DNA of 64,000 nt. Origin: Streptomyces spinosus (lineage in GTDB: Bacteria; Actinomycetota; Actinomycetes; Streptomycetales; Streptomycetaceae). Numbering within the stretch: position 1 is the stretch's first letter; every line of letters starts with the position of its first letter. A program made the translations under genes and the position numbers. The notes beneath the pieces were generated by a model, which had not been told where the DNA came from, did not search any database, and saw only the letters and a list, made by a program, of their open reading frames with translations. The stretch covers positions 124,001-188,000 of the forward strand of contig NZ_JAINRC010000014.1 of NCBI RefSeq assembly GCF_020400655.1, written 5' to 3'. Positions 9,060-17,142 of this stretch are shown here, piece by piece.

Positions 9060-9548
9060 CTACCGGTAGTTCACGAACTGCAGCGCGAAGTCGAAGTCCT
9101 TGCCCTTCAGGAGGGCGATGACGGCCTGGAGGTCGTCGCGGCTCTTGGAGCTGACGCGCAGCTCGTCGCCCTGGACCTGGGCCTTCACGCCCTTGGGGCC
9201 CTCGTCGCGAATGATCTTCGCCACCTTCTTGGCGTTCTCCTGGGAGATGCCCTCCTGGATCGACGCGAAGATCTTGTACTCCTTGCCGGAGAGCTGCGGC
9301 TCGCCCGCTTCCAGCGCCTTCAGCGAGATGCCGCGCTTGATGAGCTTCGACTGGAAGACGTCGAGGACAGCCTTCACCCGGTCCTCAGAGTTCGCCTCCA
9401 TGAGGATCTTGTCACCGGACCACGAGATCGAGGCCCCCACGCCCTTGAAGTCGTAGCGCTGCGAGATCTCCTTGGCGGCCTGGTTGAGGGCGTTGTCGAC
9501 CTCCTGCCGCTCGACCTTCGAGACGATGTCGAAACTGGAGTCGGCCAT
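9060..9548 (-). CDS. YajQ family nucleotide-binding protein
   Basis: 162 residues, the usual length. YajQ (UPF0234) has two ferredoxin-like folds, and some members bind cyclic di-GMP. The N-terminus ADSSFDIVSKVERQEVDNA and the C-terminus KDFDFALQFVNYR match the family end to end. ATG at 9548 is preceded by AAGGAG; longer in-frame starts lack family similarity. Confidence 0.93.
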   Translation of the reverse strand: MADSSFDIVSKVERQEVDNALNQAAKEISQRYDFKGVGASISWSGDKILMEANSEDRVKAVLDVFQSKLIKRGISLKALEAGEPQLSGKEYKIFASIQEGISQENAKKVAKIIRDEGPKGVKAQVQGDELRVSSKSRDDLQAVIALLKGKDFDFALQFVNYR

Positions 9549-9781
9549 GTCCTGTGGCTCCTTGTATCGGGGTGCGGGTGCGTATCGGGTGCGTGCCGGC
9601 GTGCGCGGCGGTGACCGCCGGGCCCGGTGGAGTACCGGTCCGCATCCGCACCAGCCTAGCCACCCCGCGCACCGCCGGGCGGAGATCAATCGGGTGGCGA
9701 AGCACCCCCGGGCATCGGGTATTGTTTACGTCGTTGCCGGGGAACACCGCCGAAAGCGGGTTCGAAGCGGCAGCATCACCC

Positions 9782-9863
9782 GGCGGTGTGCCCGAGCGGC
9801 CAAAGGGAGCAGACTGTAAATCTGCCGGCTCAGCCTTCCCAGGTTCGAATCCTGGCGCCGCCA
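9782..9863 (+). tRNA. tRNA-Tyr (GTA)
   Basis: 82-base class II tRNA with a long variable arm. Acceptor arms GGCGGTG and CGCCGCC pair fully (one T-G), the anticodon stem encloses CTGTAAA with anticodon GTA, and the T arm GGTTCGAATCC is standard. CCA is not encoded. In S. coelicolor a tRNA-Tyr gene is the attachment site of the integrative element SLP1; here no integrase or element follows. Confidence 0.96.
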
Positions 9864-9873
9864 CACGGGAGCG

Positions 9874-9909
9874 AGGCCCCGTGATCTGCGTAAGCAGGTC
9901 ACGGGGCCT
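9874..9909 (+). terminator. Hairpin after tRNA-Tyr
   Basis: AGGCCCCGTGATCTGC pairs with GCAGGTCACGGGGCCT across a 4-base loop (16-bp stem with one G-T), followed by TCGTCGTT. Position and stability fit a factor-independent terminator for the tRNA transcript. Confidence 0.8.
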
Positions 9910-9997
9910 TCGTCGTTGTCCGGGGCGCCGGCTCCGCCCGGCCGGGGGGGGGGACCGCTGTCGCGCGTCGACCCCGCACCTCATTAGAATCGAACGT

Positions 9998-10354
9998 GTG
10001 AACGAGGACCGTCCGCTGACGCGTCTCGACATGCTGCGCTTCGCCCGCCGCGTCGTCGAACACCAGGCCGCCAGGCAGCTCGCGCTGATGGACCGGTGGA
10101 TCGCCGACGAGGAACGCCGGGAGGCCGCACGGCAGCGCCGTGCCGGCGTCCGGCAGGCCGCCGCGGGGTGGGCCGTCGAGCGTGGTCCCCAGGGCCGGAG
10201 CGCGGTGTACGTCCACGTCGGCGGCTGTACGGGCGCCGGCGGCGGGCGGGCCAAGGGCGTCGGCCGGGAGCAGGCGGTACGGGCCCTCACCGAGGAAGGA
10301 GTCCCCGCGTGCCCGCTGTGCCGGCCGGACACCGCGCTGGGGATTCTCGAATGA
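9998..10354 (+). CDS. DUF6233 family protein
   Basis: 118 residues from GTG at 9998. The N-terminal basic helix (RLDMLRFARRVVEHQAARQ), the central VYVHVGGCTGAG and the C-terminal CPLCRPDTALGILE resemble a Streptomyces family (DUF6233) of unknown function. Three cysteines could bind metal. Its TGA overlaps a possible ATG of the next gene. Confidence 0.75.
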   Translation: MNEDRPLTRLDMLRFARRVVEHQAARQLALMDRWIADEERREAARQRRAGVRQAAAGWAVERGPQGRSAVYVHVGGCTGAGGGRAKGVGREQAVRALTEEGVPACPLCRPDTALGILE

Positions 10355-10398
10355 CCGGCCCGGGTGCGGGCCCGGCCGGTCCGGATGATGCTGGAGCC

Positions 10399-10623
10399 AT
10401 GGCCGGGAAACGTCCCATCATCGTGCACCTGCCGTCCCCGACCGGCGGTCGCCGGGTACGGGTGGACGGCGAGATCCTCGGCCTCGCGCACAACGTGCGG
10501 GACCTGGTGGAGTTCCTGCGCCGGGCGGGGCTGGAGATCGAGCCGGAGGAGGTGGCCGACTCGCCGCTGATCGACTGGCGCGGAGTCGGCCCCGAGCGGT
10601 GGGAGGCGGAGACCCGGACCTGA
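10399..10623 (+). CDS. Small hypothetical protein
   Basis: 74 residues from ATG at 10399 with CTGGAG upstream: AGKRPIIVHLPSPTGGRRV, then RDLVEFLRRAGLEI, ending in a Trp/Glu-rich tail. Codon use is normal. An in-frame ATG at 10351 overlaps the preceding stop (ATGA) and would add 16 Gly/Pro-rich residues. No function is recognised. Confidence 0.6.
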   Translation: MAGKRPIIVHLPSPTGGRRVRVDGEILGLAHNVRDLVEFLRRAGLEIEPEEVADSPLIDWRGVGPERWEAETRT

Positions 10624-10684
10624 TCACACCACCGTCGTCGCCCGGGGGAGGTACGCCGACCGCACGCTCGGGCACACTGACGGC

Positions 10685-10897
10685 ATGTCCTCCCGCCGCA
10701 GAACCTGCCCCGTGTGCCACCGCGACATCGCCGTCGTCGCGGGCCGCTTCGCACGGCACGACCCGCCCGGGGCGCGGGAGAACGGGGAACTGGTCTCCTG
10801 CGCCGGGTCGCGACAGCCGGCGCAACTCGGGGCCGTGCAGCCGTCCTTGGACGGGTACGCCGTGCCGGACTTTCCCGGGCAGCTGCCGCTGTTCTGA
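10685..10897 (+). CDS. Small zinc-ribbon-like protein
   Basis: 70 residues: a basic start, then CPVCHRDI and later SCAGSRQ, giving C-x2-C and a further Cys. With nearby His residues this could form a small zinc site. It ends in PDFPGQLPLF. Third in a row of small plus-strand genes. Function unknown. Confidence 0.6.
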   Translation: MSSRRRTCPVCHRDIAVVAGRFARHDPPGARENGELVSCAGSRQPAQLGAVQPSLDGYAVPDFPGQLPLF

Positions 10898-11002
10898 GGG
10901 CCTGACGGGCCGGGAGCAGGCGGGCCGTGATTCCCACGGCTCGTCAGGACGCGTACGGGGAGGGCGAGGCGGGCCCGGACGGTCGACGGCCGGCGGCCCC
11001 GC

Positions 11003-11659
11003 TCAGTTCCCGGCCACCGACTTCACCGCCACCGACACCGGTGTCGAACCGCTGATCAGCTCCAGCGTGAGACCGGACGTCGCCGGCGTGTCCACCAGTT
11101 CCGCGAGGACGGTCGCCACGTCGTCCCGGGGGACCGAGCCGCGCCCCGTGTGCGCCTCCAGCCGGACCAGCCCGGTGCCCGCCTCGTCCGTCAGCGCGCC
11201 CGGGCGCAGGATCGTCCAGTCCAGCGCCTCCTGACGGGTGACGTAGGCGTCGGCCTCGCCCTTGGCCCGCAGGTACACGTCGAAGACGTCGTCCCCCTGG
11301 TGCGCGGGATCCGCTCCCATCGAGGACACCACCACGAAACGGCGTACGCGCGCGCGTACGGCGGCGTCCGCGAACAGCACCGCCGCGCCCCTGTCCACGG
11401 TGTCCTTGCGTGCCGTGCCGCTGCCCGGGCCCGCGCCGGCCGCGAACACCGCCGCGTCCGCGCCCTGCAAGTGCGCCGCGACCTCCTCCACCGAGGCGGA
11501 CTCGAGGTCGAGCAGGACCGGTTCGGCGCCGGCCGCGCGCAGATCGTCGCCCTGCTCGGCTCTGCGGATGATGCCCGCCACCTCGTCCCCGCGCGCGGAG
11601 AGCACACGCTCCAGCCGCAGCGCGATCTGACCATGACCACCAGCGATGACAATGCGCAT
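11003..11659 (-). CDS. NAD(P)-binding, atypical SDR-like protein
   Basis: 218 residues. The Rossmann start MRIVIAGGHGQIALRLERVL has the GxxGxxA dinucleotide loop of atypical short-chain dehydrogenases (NmrA / YwnB-like). DWTILRPGALTDEAGTG in the second half is typical of this group. The substrate is unknown. ATG at 11659 is placed directly before the first beta strand. Confidence 0.85.
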   Translation of the reverse strand: MRIVIAGGHGQIALRLERVLSARGDEVAGIIRRAEQGDDLRAAGAEPVLLDLESASVEEVAAHLQGADAAVFAAGAGPGSGTARKDTVDRGAAVLFADAAVRARVRRFVVVSSMGADPAHQGDDVFDVYLRAKGEADAYVTRQEALDWTILRPGALTDEAGTGLVRLEAHTGRGSVPRDDVATVLAELVDTPATSGLTLELISGSTPVSVAVKSVAGN

Positions 11660-11821
11660 GGAACCGACCGTACGCCCGGAGAGCCGCATCCGCCGCACGG
11701 GTTGACCGCCGCGTTCCGGAGCACCACAGGCGTGGTCAGGCGGTGCCGGCGAGCGAGGTCCCGCCGCCCCGGGACGGCTCCCGCACCGACCCCTGCCGGC
11801 CCCGCCCGCCCCGCCGCCCGC

Positions 11822-13087
11822 TCAGGACAGCTCCCCCCGCCCCTGTCGCGGCAGGCCCAGTTCCGCTGTGACCGCTGAGTTGCAGTACTCGCGGACCGCG
11901 CTCGTGCGGGCCACCACCCGGCCGCGGTGGACGACGATCCGGCTGTAGGCCAGGGACAGCGCGCCGGGGAGGTGGTCGCCGCGTACGGCCAGCAGTTCGG
12001 CCGGGAAGCCCGCTTCCACGCGGACCTCCGGCAGGCCGAGCACCGCGCGTGCCGAGGCGCACACCGCGTCGTAGGCGTCCTCGGGGCGCAGGCCGTGGGC
12101 GGAGGCCAGGCGGTAGGCGGCCTCCAGCGGGTCGCCGCGGCCGACGGGGTTGGACACGTCCCGCAGGGCACCGCTGCCGGCCGCCACTCGCACCCCCGCG
12201 GCACGCAGCAGCCGTACCGGCGCGGTGCCGCGCCGGTCGGCGCCGCCGCAGCCGCCCTGGGGCAGGCACACGACCGTCACCCCGGCCGCCGCGAGCTGGT
12301 CGGCGACACGGGAGGCGGCATCGCCGGGCAGGCGGGCGAGACCGGCGCACGGTCCGATCGTCACGCCGGGGCGCAGGCCCCCCGCCATGGCCGCGAGCCG
12401 GGAGAGACGGGTCGGGTCGGCGGCGTCCGTGTGCAGGTCGACGGGGCAGCCGTGTTCGGAGGCCACCTCCAGGACCGTCTCCACGTAGCCGGTGGGATCG
12501 GGGTCCAGGTCCGGGCAGCCGCCCACCACACCGGCGCCCATCTTCACCGCGTCCCGCAGCATCGCGAGCCCGTCGGCCCCGGCCACCCCGGTCAGCAGCC
12601 GGGGCATCGCCACCGCCGTCAGCTCCGCCAGCCCCCGCAGGGACCGCCGTGCCTGGAGGACCGCGCCCAGCGCGCCGAGCCCCTGGACGTCGCCCACGCG
12701 CACGTGCGCGCGTACCGCCGTCGCCCCGTGCCCGAGCTGGAGCAGGGCCGCCTCCGTGGCCCGGCGCTGGACGTCCTCGGGGGCGTACGACGCGGGGCCG
12801 GGGTCTTCGGCGGACAGGGCGGTGTCGCCGTGGGCGTGCGGTTCGGCCGGCGCCGGCAGGAGCAGGTAGCCGCTCAGGTCCACGCGCGTGGCGGTCGTCC
12901 GGGCCGGGCCCGGCGCGAGGCTGCCGGTGGTGCCCACGGCCTCGATGCGCCCGCCGCCCAGCCGCACGTCCACCGTCCGGCCGTCGGTGAGGCGTGCACC
13001 GCAGAGCAGGAGCGCGGCCTGGTCGGAGTGTCCGGAGGACCCCGACGGGTTCGACGGCGGTTGCGGCTGCGGCTGGCTGTCGGGCAT
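11822..13087 (-). CDS. Amidohydrolase-like protein related to cytosine deaminase, probably degenerate active site
   Basis: 421 residues from ATG at 13087 (CTGGAG upstream). Architecture follows the CodA branch of the amidohydrolase superfamily: a small N-terminal beta segment, HAH (H84, H86) after strand 1, a central barrel, and PVGRGDPLEAAYRLAS near the end. Compared with E. coli CodA, the HCDE motif reads HTDA (H219, A222), the SHTT histidine is replaced (IGPCAG near 246), and the metal-ligand Asp region GHDD reads GSGA (303-306). Hydrolase activity is therefore doubtful; a binding or structural role is possible. Confidence 0.8.
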   Translation of the reverse strand: MPDSQPQPQPPSNPSGSSGHSDQAALLLCGARLTDGRTVDVRLGGGRIEAVGTTGSLAPGPARTTATRVDLSGYLLLPAPAEPHAHGDTALSAEDPGPASYAPEDVQRRATEAALLQLGHGATAVRAHVRVGDVQGLGALGAVLQARRSLRGLAELTAVAMPRLLTGVAGADGLAMLRDAVKMGAGVVGGCPDLDPDPTGYVETVLEVASEHGCPVDLHTDAADPTRLSRLAAMAGGLRPGVTIGPCAGLARLPGDAASRVADQLAAAGVTVVCLPQGGCGGADRRGTAPVRLLRAAGVRVAAGSGALRDVSNPVGRGDPLEAAYRLASAHGLRPEDAYDAVCASARAVLGLPEVRVEAGFPAELLAVRGDHLPGALSLAYSRIVVHRGRVVARTSAVREYCNSAVTAELGLPRQGRGELS

Positions 13088-13395
13088 CGCGCTCCAGGTG
13101 GGGGCCGGGGGGCGGGCGGGCCGGCGTGGGGAACAGGGGCCGTCCACCGCCCCAAGATCACGCAGAGTGAGTCGAGCCTAGGGCGACGAACCGCGCGGGA
13201 CGCGCAGGAGCGCAATAGTCGTACCGGCGTGGTCCGCCTCGGACGTCACACGGGCCGCCGACGCGCGCGGGCGGTGATCCCGCCGCGTCTCCGGGGCCCG
13301 AGGGGCTGTCGAGTGGGCCGTGGAGAGGGTTCCGTCGGGCGGCGGGATACGGATTTGGGTGAACGGCGGCGGACCGTGTAATGTCTTCATCGCTC
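13088..13395. other. Intergenic, amidohydrolase / tRNA-Thr
   Basis: 308 bases without a convincing gene. Near the tRNA end there is a possible promoter, TTGGGT at 13365 and TGTAAT at 13387 with a 16-base spacer, suited to drive the tRNA-Thr, tRNA-Met and rpmG genes. Nothing else clear is seen. Confidence 0.4.
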
Positions 13396-13468
13396 GCCCC
13401 AATAGCTCAGTCGGCAGAGCGTCTCCATGGTAAGGAGAAGGTCAACGGTTCGATTCCGTTTTGGGGCT
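13396..13468 (+). tRNA. tRNA-Thr (GGT)
   Basis: 73 bases. Acceptor arms GCCCCAA and TTGGGGC pair fully; anticodon stem TCTCC/GGAGA encloses ATGGTAA with anticodon GGT; the T arm has GGTTCGATTCC. CCA is not encoded. Confidence 0.96.
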
Positions 13469-13514
13469 CTGGTGTGAGAGGTTCCCGCCGCGAGGCGGGG
13501 GCTGATCTCATCAA

Positions 13515-13587
13515 AGCGGTGTAGCTCAGTCGGTAGAGCAAGCGGCTCATAATCGCTGTGTCACCGGTTCAAGTCCGGTCACCGCTA
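13515..13587 (+). tRNA. tRNA-Met (CAT), elongator type
   Basis: 73 bases. AGCGGTG pairs with CACCGCT including a normal A1-T72 pair, so this is not the initiator. Anticodon loop CTCATAA gives CAT; T arm GGTTCAAGTCC. It lies 46 bases after tRNA-Thr and 90 before rpmG. Confidence 0.95.
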
Positions 13588-13592
13588 CTGAC

Positions 13593-13630
13593 AGTAGCCG
13601 ATTGCGGGGTCGGTCCTTCGATCGGCTACT
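13593..13630 (+). terminator. Hairpin between tRNA-Met and rpmG
   Basis: AGTAGCCGAT (13593-13602) and ATCGGCTACT (13621-13630) are perfect inverted repeats followed by CTTTCTT. This may separate the tRNAs from rpmG or form a processing structure in the rpmG leader. Confidence 0.7.
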
Positions 13631-13677
13631 CTTTCTTGCGTTGAACCAGTCCACCCGTTCGTCATAGGAGCACTCAC

Positions 13678-13842
13678 GTGGCTGCCACCGACGTCCGCCC
13701 GAAGATCACGCTGGCCTGCGTGGAGTGCAAGGAGCGGAACTACATCACCAAGAAGAACCGGCGTAACAACCCGGACCGTCTTGAGATGAAGAAGCACTGC
13801 CCGCGTTGCAATGCGCACACCGCGCACCGCGAAACGCGATAA
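13678..13842 (+). CDS. rpmG: 50S ribosomal protein L33, zinc-binding form
   Basis: 54 residues from GTG at 13678 with TAGGAG upstream: ATDVRPKITLACVECKERN, then NPDRLEMKKHCPRCNAHT. Two CxxC pairs (CVEC, CPRC) show the zinc-containing C+ type. In Streptomyces, C+ and C- paralogues of several r-proteins exist and the C- copies are Zur-regulated; this is the zinc-replete copy, linked to tRNA genes. Confidence 0.96.
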   Translation: MAATDVRPKITLACVECKERNYITKKNRRNNPDRLEMKKHCPRCNAHTAHRETR

Positions 13843-13852
13843 ACAGGCTCGA

Positions 13853-13890
13853 CCGTGAGGCCGTCCCCTTCCGAGGGGGCGGCCTCACGG
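13853..13890 (+). terminator. rpmG terminator
   Basis: CCGTGAGGCCG and CGGCCTCACGG form a long GC stem with a further CCCC/GGGG part, followed by CGTTTC. It lies 11 bases after the rpmG stop. Confidence 0.85.
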
Positions 13891-14012
13891 CGTTTCACCG
13901 GCTCGGCGCCCGGCTCGCCGTACCCGCCCGCCGCGCCGCCCCCGTGCGCGTCGCGCGGCCGGTTTCCGGCTAATTTGGGGCCAGCACAGCAGACATCAGG
14001 AGGTGCCGGGCC

Positions 14013-14465
14013 ATGGCGCTCGACCAGTCCTTCGTGGGACGGACCTACCCGCCCACCGCGCCCTACGAGGTGGGCCGGGAGAAGATCCGCGAGTTCGCCG
14101 AGGCGGTGGGCGAGACCAACCCGGTGTACACGGACCCCGAGGCCGCCAAGGCGTTCGGTCACTCCGATGTGATCGCCCCGCCGACCTTCGTGTTCTCCAT
14201 CACCTTCCGCGCGGCCGGCCAGGTCGTCGAGGACCCCCAGCTGGGGCTCGACTACAGCCGCGTGGTCCACGGCGACCAGAAGTTCGCCTACGCCCGCCCG
14301 GTGCGCGCCGGCGACCGGCTCACGGTCACCTCCACGATCGAGGCGATCAAGTCCCTCGCGGGCAACGACATCCTGGACATCCGCGGTGAGGTGCGCGACG
14401 AGGCCGGCGAGCACGTCGTGACCGCCTGGACCAAGCTCGTGGCCCGCGCGGCCGAGGAGGCGTGA
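14013..14465 (+). CDS. MaoC-like dehydratase N-terminal type (HadA-like, UPF0336)
   Basis: 150 residues, hot-dog fold, start ATG with AGGAGGTG upstream. FAEAVGETNPVYTDPEAAKAFGH and APPTFVFSI match the HadA/UPF0336 half of a heterodimeric (3R)-hydroxyacyl-ACP dehydratase. In mycobacteria the HadA partner lacks the catalytic dyad and pairs with HadB. The next gene, seven bases on, is that partner. Confidence 0.9.
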   Translation: MALDQSFVGRTYPPTAPYEVGREKIREFAEAVGETNPVYTDPEAAKAFGHSDVIAPPTFVFSITFRAAGQVVEDPQLGLDYSRVVHGDQKFAYARPVRAGDRLTVTSTIEAIKSLAGNDILDIRGEVRDEAGEHVVTAWTKLVARAAEEA

Positions 14466-14472
14466 GGACCCG

Positions 14473-14901
14473 ATGACGGCGAAGATCGCCTACGACGAGG
14501 TCGAGGTCGGCACCGAGCTGCCGGCGCAGACCTTCCCCGTGACCCGCGCCACGCTCGTGCGCTACGCGGGCGCCTCCGGGGACTTCAACCCGATCCACTG
14601 GAACGAGAAGTTCGCCAAGGAGGTGGGTCTGCCGGACGTCATCGCGCACGGCATGTTGACCATGGCCGAGGCGATCCGCGTGGTCACCGACTGGACCGGC
14701 GACCCGGGCGCGGTCGTGGAGTACGGCGTCCGCTTCACCAAGCCCGTCGTCGTCCCGAACGACGACCACGGCGCCCTGATCGAGGTCAGTGCCAAGGTCG
14801 CGGCCAAGCTGGACGACAACACCGTACGGGTGGACCTGACGGCGATGAGCGCCGGCCAGAAGGTGCTGGGCATGTCCCGGGCGGTCGTACGGCTCGCCTG
14901 A
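14473..14901 (+). CDS. MaoC-like dehydratase (HadB-like)
   Basis: 142 residues with the R-hydratase motif YAGASGDFNPIHWN and IAHGM, containing the catalytic Asp and His. It probably forms the active half of an enoyl/hydroxyacyl dehydratase with the product of the gene upstream. A terminator-like hairpin follows. Confidence 0.92.
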   Translation: MTAKIAYDEVEVGTELPAQTFPVTRATLVRYAGASGDFNPIHWNEKFAKEVGLPDVIAHGMLTMAEAIRVVTDWTGDPGAVVEYGVRFTKPVVVPNDDHGALIEVSAKVAAKLDDNTVRVDLTAMSAGQKVLGMSRAVVRLA

Positions 14902-14920
14902 CGGCCCGCGTGCCGCGTGT

Positions 14921-14952
14921 GAGGGGCGTCCTGCTTCGGCGGGGCGCCCCTC
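14921..14952 (+). terminator. Hairpin after the MaoC pair
   Basis: GAGGGGCG (14921-14928) and CGCCCCTC (14945-14952) pair around a TTCG-containing loop, 20 bases past the stop codon. No T tract is present, as is common in high-GC actinobacteria. Confidence 0.65.
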
Positions 14953-14996
14953 GCGCATGCCGTCCTCCCACACGGCTCCGTACGCCCTTGACCAAC

Positions 14997-15014
14997 TTAG
15001 TGATTGAGTACTAA
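14997..15014. promoter_or_regulatory. Operator for TetR regulator (own promoter)
   Basis: TTAGT-N8-ACTAA just 9 bases before the tetR ATG. The identical arms and spacing occur before the MFS gene at 15652-15669. This suggests autoregulation. Confidence 0.7.
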
Positions 15015-15023
15015 CTTAGCGGC

Positions 15024-15593
15024 ATGCCCAGGATGAGCGCAGAGGAGCGACGCGAGAGCGTCGTCCGCGCGGCGACCGCCGAGTTCGCACGCGGCGGGTA
15101 CCACGGCACCTCCACGGAGGCCATCGCCAAGCGGGTCGGCGTCTCGCAGCCGTACCTCTTCCGGCTCTTCCCGGGCAAGAAGGCGATCTTCCTCGCGGCG
15201 GCCGAACGCTGCGTGGAGGACACCATCCGGACCTTCGAGGAGGCCTCGGAGGGGCTGCGGGGCGAGGAGGCCCTGCACGCCATGGCGAACGCGTACACCA
15301 AGGTCATCGCGGAGCGGCCCGAGTGGCTGATGATGCAGATGCAGATGTACATCGCCGTGGCCGCCGCGGAGCAGGAGGGCGACCGGGAGTTCGGCGAGAG
15401 CGTACGGGCCGGCTGGATGCGGCTGTGGGACACCGTGCGGCTGGCGCTCGGCGCCGACGTCGACGGCACGACCGCCTTCCTGGCCCACGGGATGCTCATC
15501 AACTGCCTGGTGGCCATGGGTTTTCCGCCCGAGCACCGGGTCTGGGAGGGGCTCTATCCGTCGGCCCGGAGTACGGGTCGCCTGGAGGTGTAG
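15024..15593 (+). CDS. TetR family transcriptional regulator
   Basis: 189 residues. The N-terminal helix-turn-helix (STEAIAKRVGVSQPYLFRLF, about 31-50) is followed by a ligand-binding domain with an unusual Met-rich helix (EWLMMQMQMY). It lies 97 bases upstream of an MFS exporter. Both genes carry the same TTAGT-N8-ACTAA palindrome, so it most likely represses itself and the exporter until a substrate of the pump binds. Confidence 0.9.
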   Translation: MPRMSAEERRESVVRAATAEFARGGYHGTSTEAIAKRVGVSQPYLFRLFPGKKAIFLAAAERCVEDTIRTFEEASEGLRGEEALHAMANAYTKVIAERPEWLMMQMQMYIAVAAAEQEGDREFGESVRAGWMRLWDTVRLALGADVDGTTAFLAHGMLINCLVAMGFPPEHRVWEGLYPSARSTGRLEV

Positions 15594-15649
15594 GGGCCTG
15601 GCCCTGTCGTCTCGGCGGGCACCGGCATGAGCACAGCCATGCCCAGCAA

Positions 15650-15671
15650 AGTTAGTCAGCAATAACTAACT
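15650..15671. promoter_or_regulatory. Operator for TetR regulator at the MFS promoter
   Basis: Perfect inverted repeat AGTTAGT (15650-15656) N8 ACTAACT (15665-15671), 20 bases before the MFS start. The core matches the site before tetR. Confidence 0.75.
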
Positions 15672-15690
15672 ACGATCCCCAGGGGGGACG

Positions 15691-17142
15691 ATGGCACAGC
15701 AGACAGCACCACCCGTCACCAACCCGTCGCGCGCGAGCGCGATATGGGCCCTCGTCATCACGAGCGTCGCCGGATTCATGGCGTCCCTGGACAACCTCGT
15801 CGTCACCACGGCCCTGCCCTCGATCCGCGAGGACCTCGGCGGGGCGCTGGACGACCTGGAGTGGACCGTGAGCGCGTACACGCTCACCTTCGCCGTCCTG
15901 CTGATGTTCGGTGCCGCGCTCGGCGACCGCTTCGGACGCCGGCGGATGTTCATCGCCGGACTCGCCGTCTTCACCGGCGCGTCCGCCGCCGCGGCCATGG
16001 CACCCGGCATCGACTCCCTGATCGCCGCCCGCGCGGTCCAGGGCGTCGGCGCGGCCGTGATGCTGCCGCTCACGCTGACCCTGCTCACGGCGGCCGTGCC
16101 CGCGGCCAGGCGCGGGACGGTGTACGGCATCTGGGGCGCCGTCAACGGCCTCGCCGTCGCCTCCGGGCCGCTGATCGGCGGCAGCCTCACCGAGCACGTC
16201 TCCTGGCACTGGATCTTCTGGCTGAACGTCCCGCTGGGCCTCGCCGCGCTGCCGCTCGCCCGGCTGCGCCTCGCCGAGTCCCACGGCACCGGCGCCCGCC
16301 TCGACGTGCCCGGCACGCTCCTCGCCAGCGGCGGGCTCTTCGGGATCGTCTACGGCCTGGTCCGCGGGCCCGCCGACGGCTGGACCGACTCCGTGGTGCT
16401 GACCGCGCTCGGCGCGGGCGGGGCGCTGCTCGTGGGCTTCGTCGGCTACAGCTCCCGCGCGGCGCACCCGATGCTGCCCATGCGGCTGTTCCGCTCCCGG
16501 GCCTTCTCCGGGATCAACGCCGCCAGCCTGCTGATGTTCGTCGGGATGTTCGGCTCCATCTTCCTGCTCAGCCAGTACATGCAGGGCGTCCTCGGCTACT
16601 CGCCCACCGAGGCGGGGCTGAGGATGCTGCCGTGGACCGGCATGCCGATGCTCGTCGCGCCCGTCGCGGGGCTCCTGTCCGACCGGATCGGCGGCCGGCC
16701 GGTCGTCGCCGCGGGCCTGTTCCTCCAGGCCGCCGGGCTCGGCTACATGGCCTGGATCGTCACCACGGACGTCTCCTACGGCGCCCAGCTTCCCGGCCTC
16801 GTCATCAGCGGTGTCGGCATGGCCCTGTACTTCGCGCCGGCCGCCAGCCTGGTCATGGCCAGCGTGCGCCCGCAGGAGCAGGGGATCGCCTCCGGCGCGA
16901 ACAACGCGCTCCGTGAGGTGGGCGGCGCGCTCGGCATCGCGGTGATGTCGTCGATCTTCTCGGCGCGGGGCGGCTACGAGTCCGCGCGGAGCTTCGTCGA
17001 CGGTCTGCGGCCGGCCCTGGTCACCGGCTCGGCGGTGGTCGCCCTCGCCGCGGTCGCGGCCCTGGTGATCCCCGGGCGCCGCAGCAGCGCTCCCGCGGTC
17101 GGGGAGGCGCCCGCGCCGGTCCTGGAGACCGCCTCCCGCTGA
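15691..17142 (+). CDS. MFS drug exporter, DHA2 (14-TM, EmrB/QacA) type
   Basis: 483 residues. The start ATG has a GGGGGG ribosome site. Motifs: SLDNLVVTTALPSI (DHA2 helix 1), GDRFGRRRMF (motif A), LNVPLGLAAL, and about 14 hydrophobic segments. It is a proton-coupled efflux pump of the QacA/EmrB branch; the substrate is not readable. It is controlled by the adjacent TetR protein through a visible operator. Confidence 0.92.
   Translation: MAQQTAPPVTNPSRASAIWALVITSVAGFMASLDNLVVTTALPSIREDLGGALDDLEWTVSAYTLTFAVLLMFGAALGDRFGRRRMFIAGLAVFTGASAAAAMAPGIDSLIAARAVQGVGAAVMLPLTLTLLTAAVPAARRGTVYGIWGAVNGLAVASGPLIGGSLTEHVSWHWIFWLNVPLGLAALPLARLRLAESHGTGARLDVPGTLLASGGLFGIVYGLVRGPADGWTDSVVLTALGAGGALLVGFVGYSSRAAHPMLPMRLFRSRAFSGINAASLLMFVGMFGSIFLLSQYMQGVLGYSPTEAGLRMLPWTGMPMLVAPVAGLLSDRIGGRPVVAAGLFLQAAGLGYMAWIVTTDVSYGAQLPGLVISGVGMALYFAPAASLVMASVRPQEQGIASGANNALREVGGALGIAVMSSIFSARGGYESARSFVDGLRPALVTGSAVVALAAVAALVIPGRRSSAPAVGEAPAPVLETASR

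Noticed and set aside
13178..13402. 74-codon minus-strand frame upstream of tRNA-Thr
   Set aside because: It overlaps the tRNA start region and promoter, and has no ribosome site or protein-like features.
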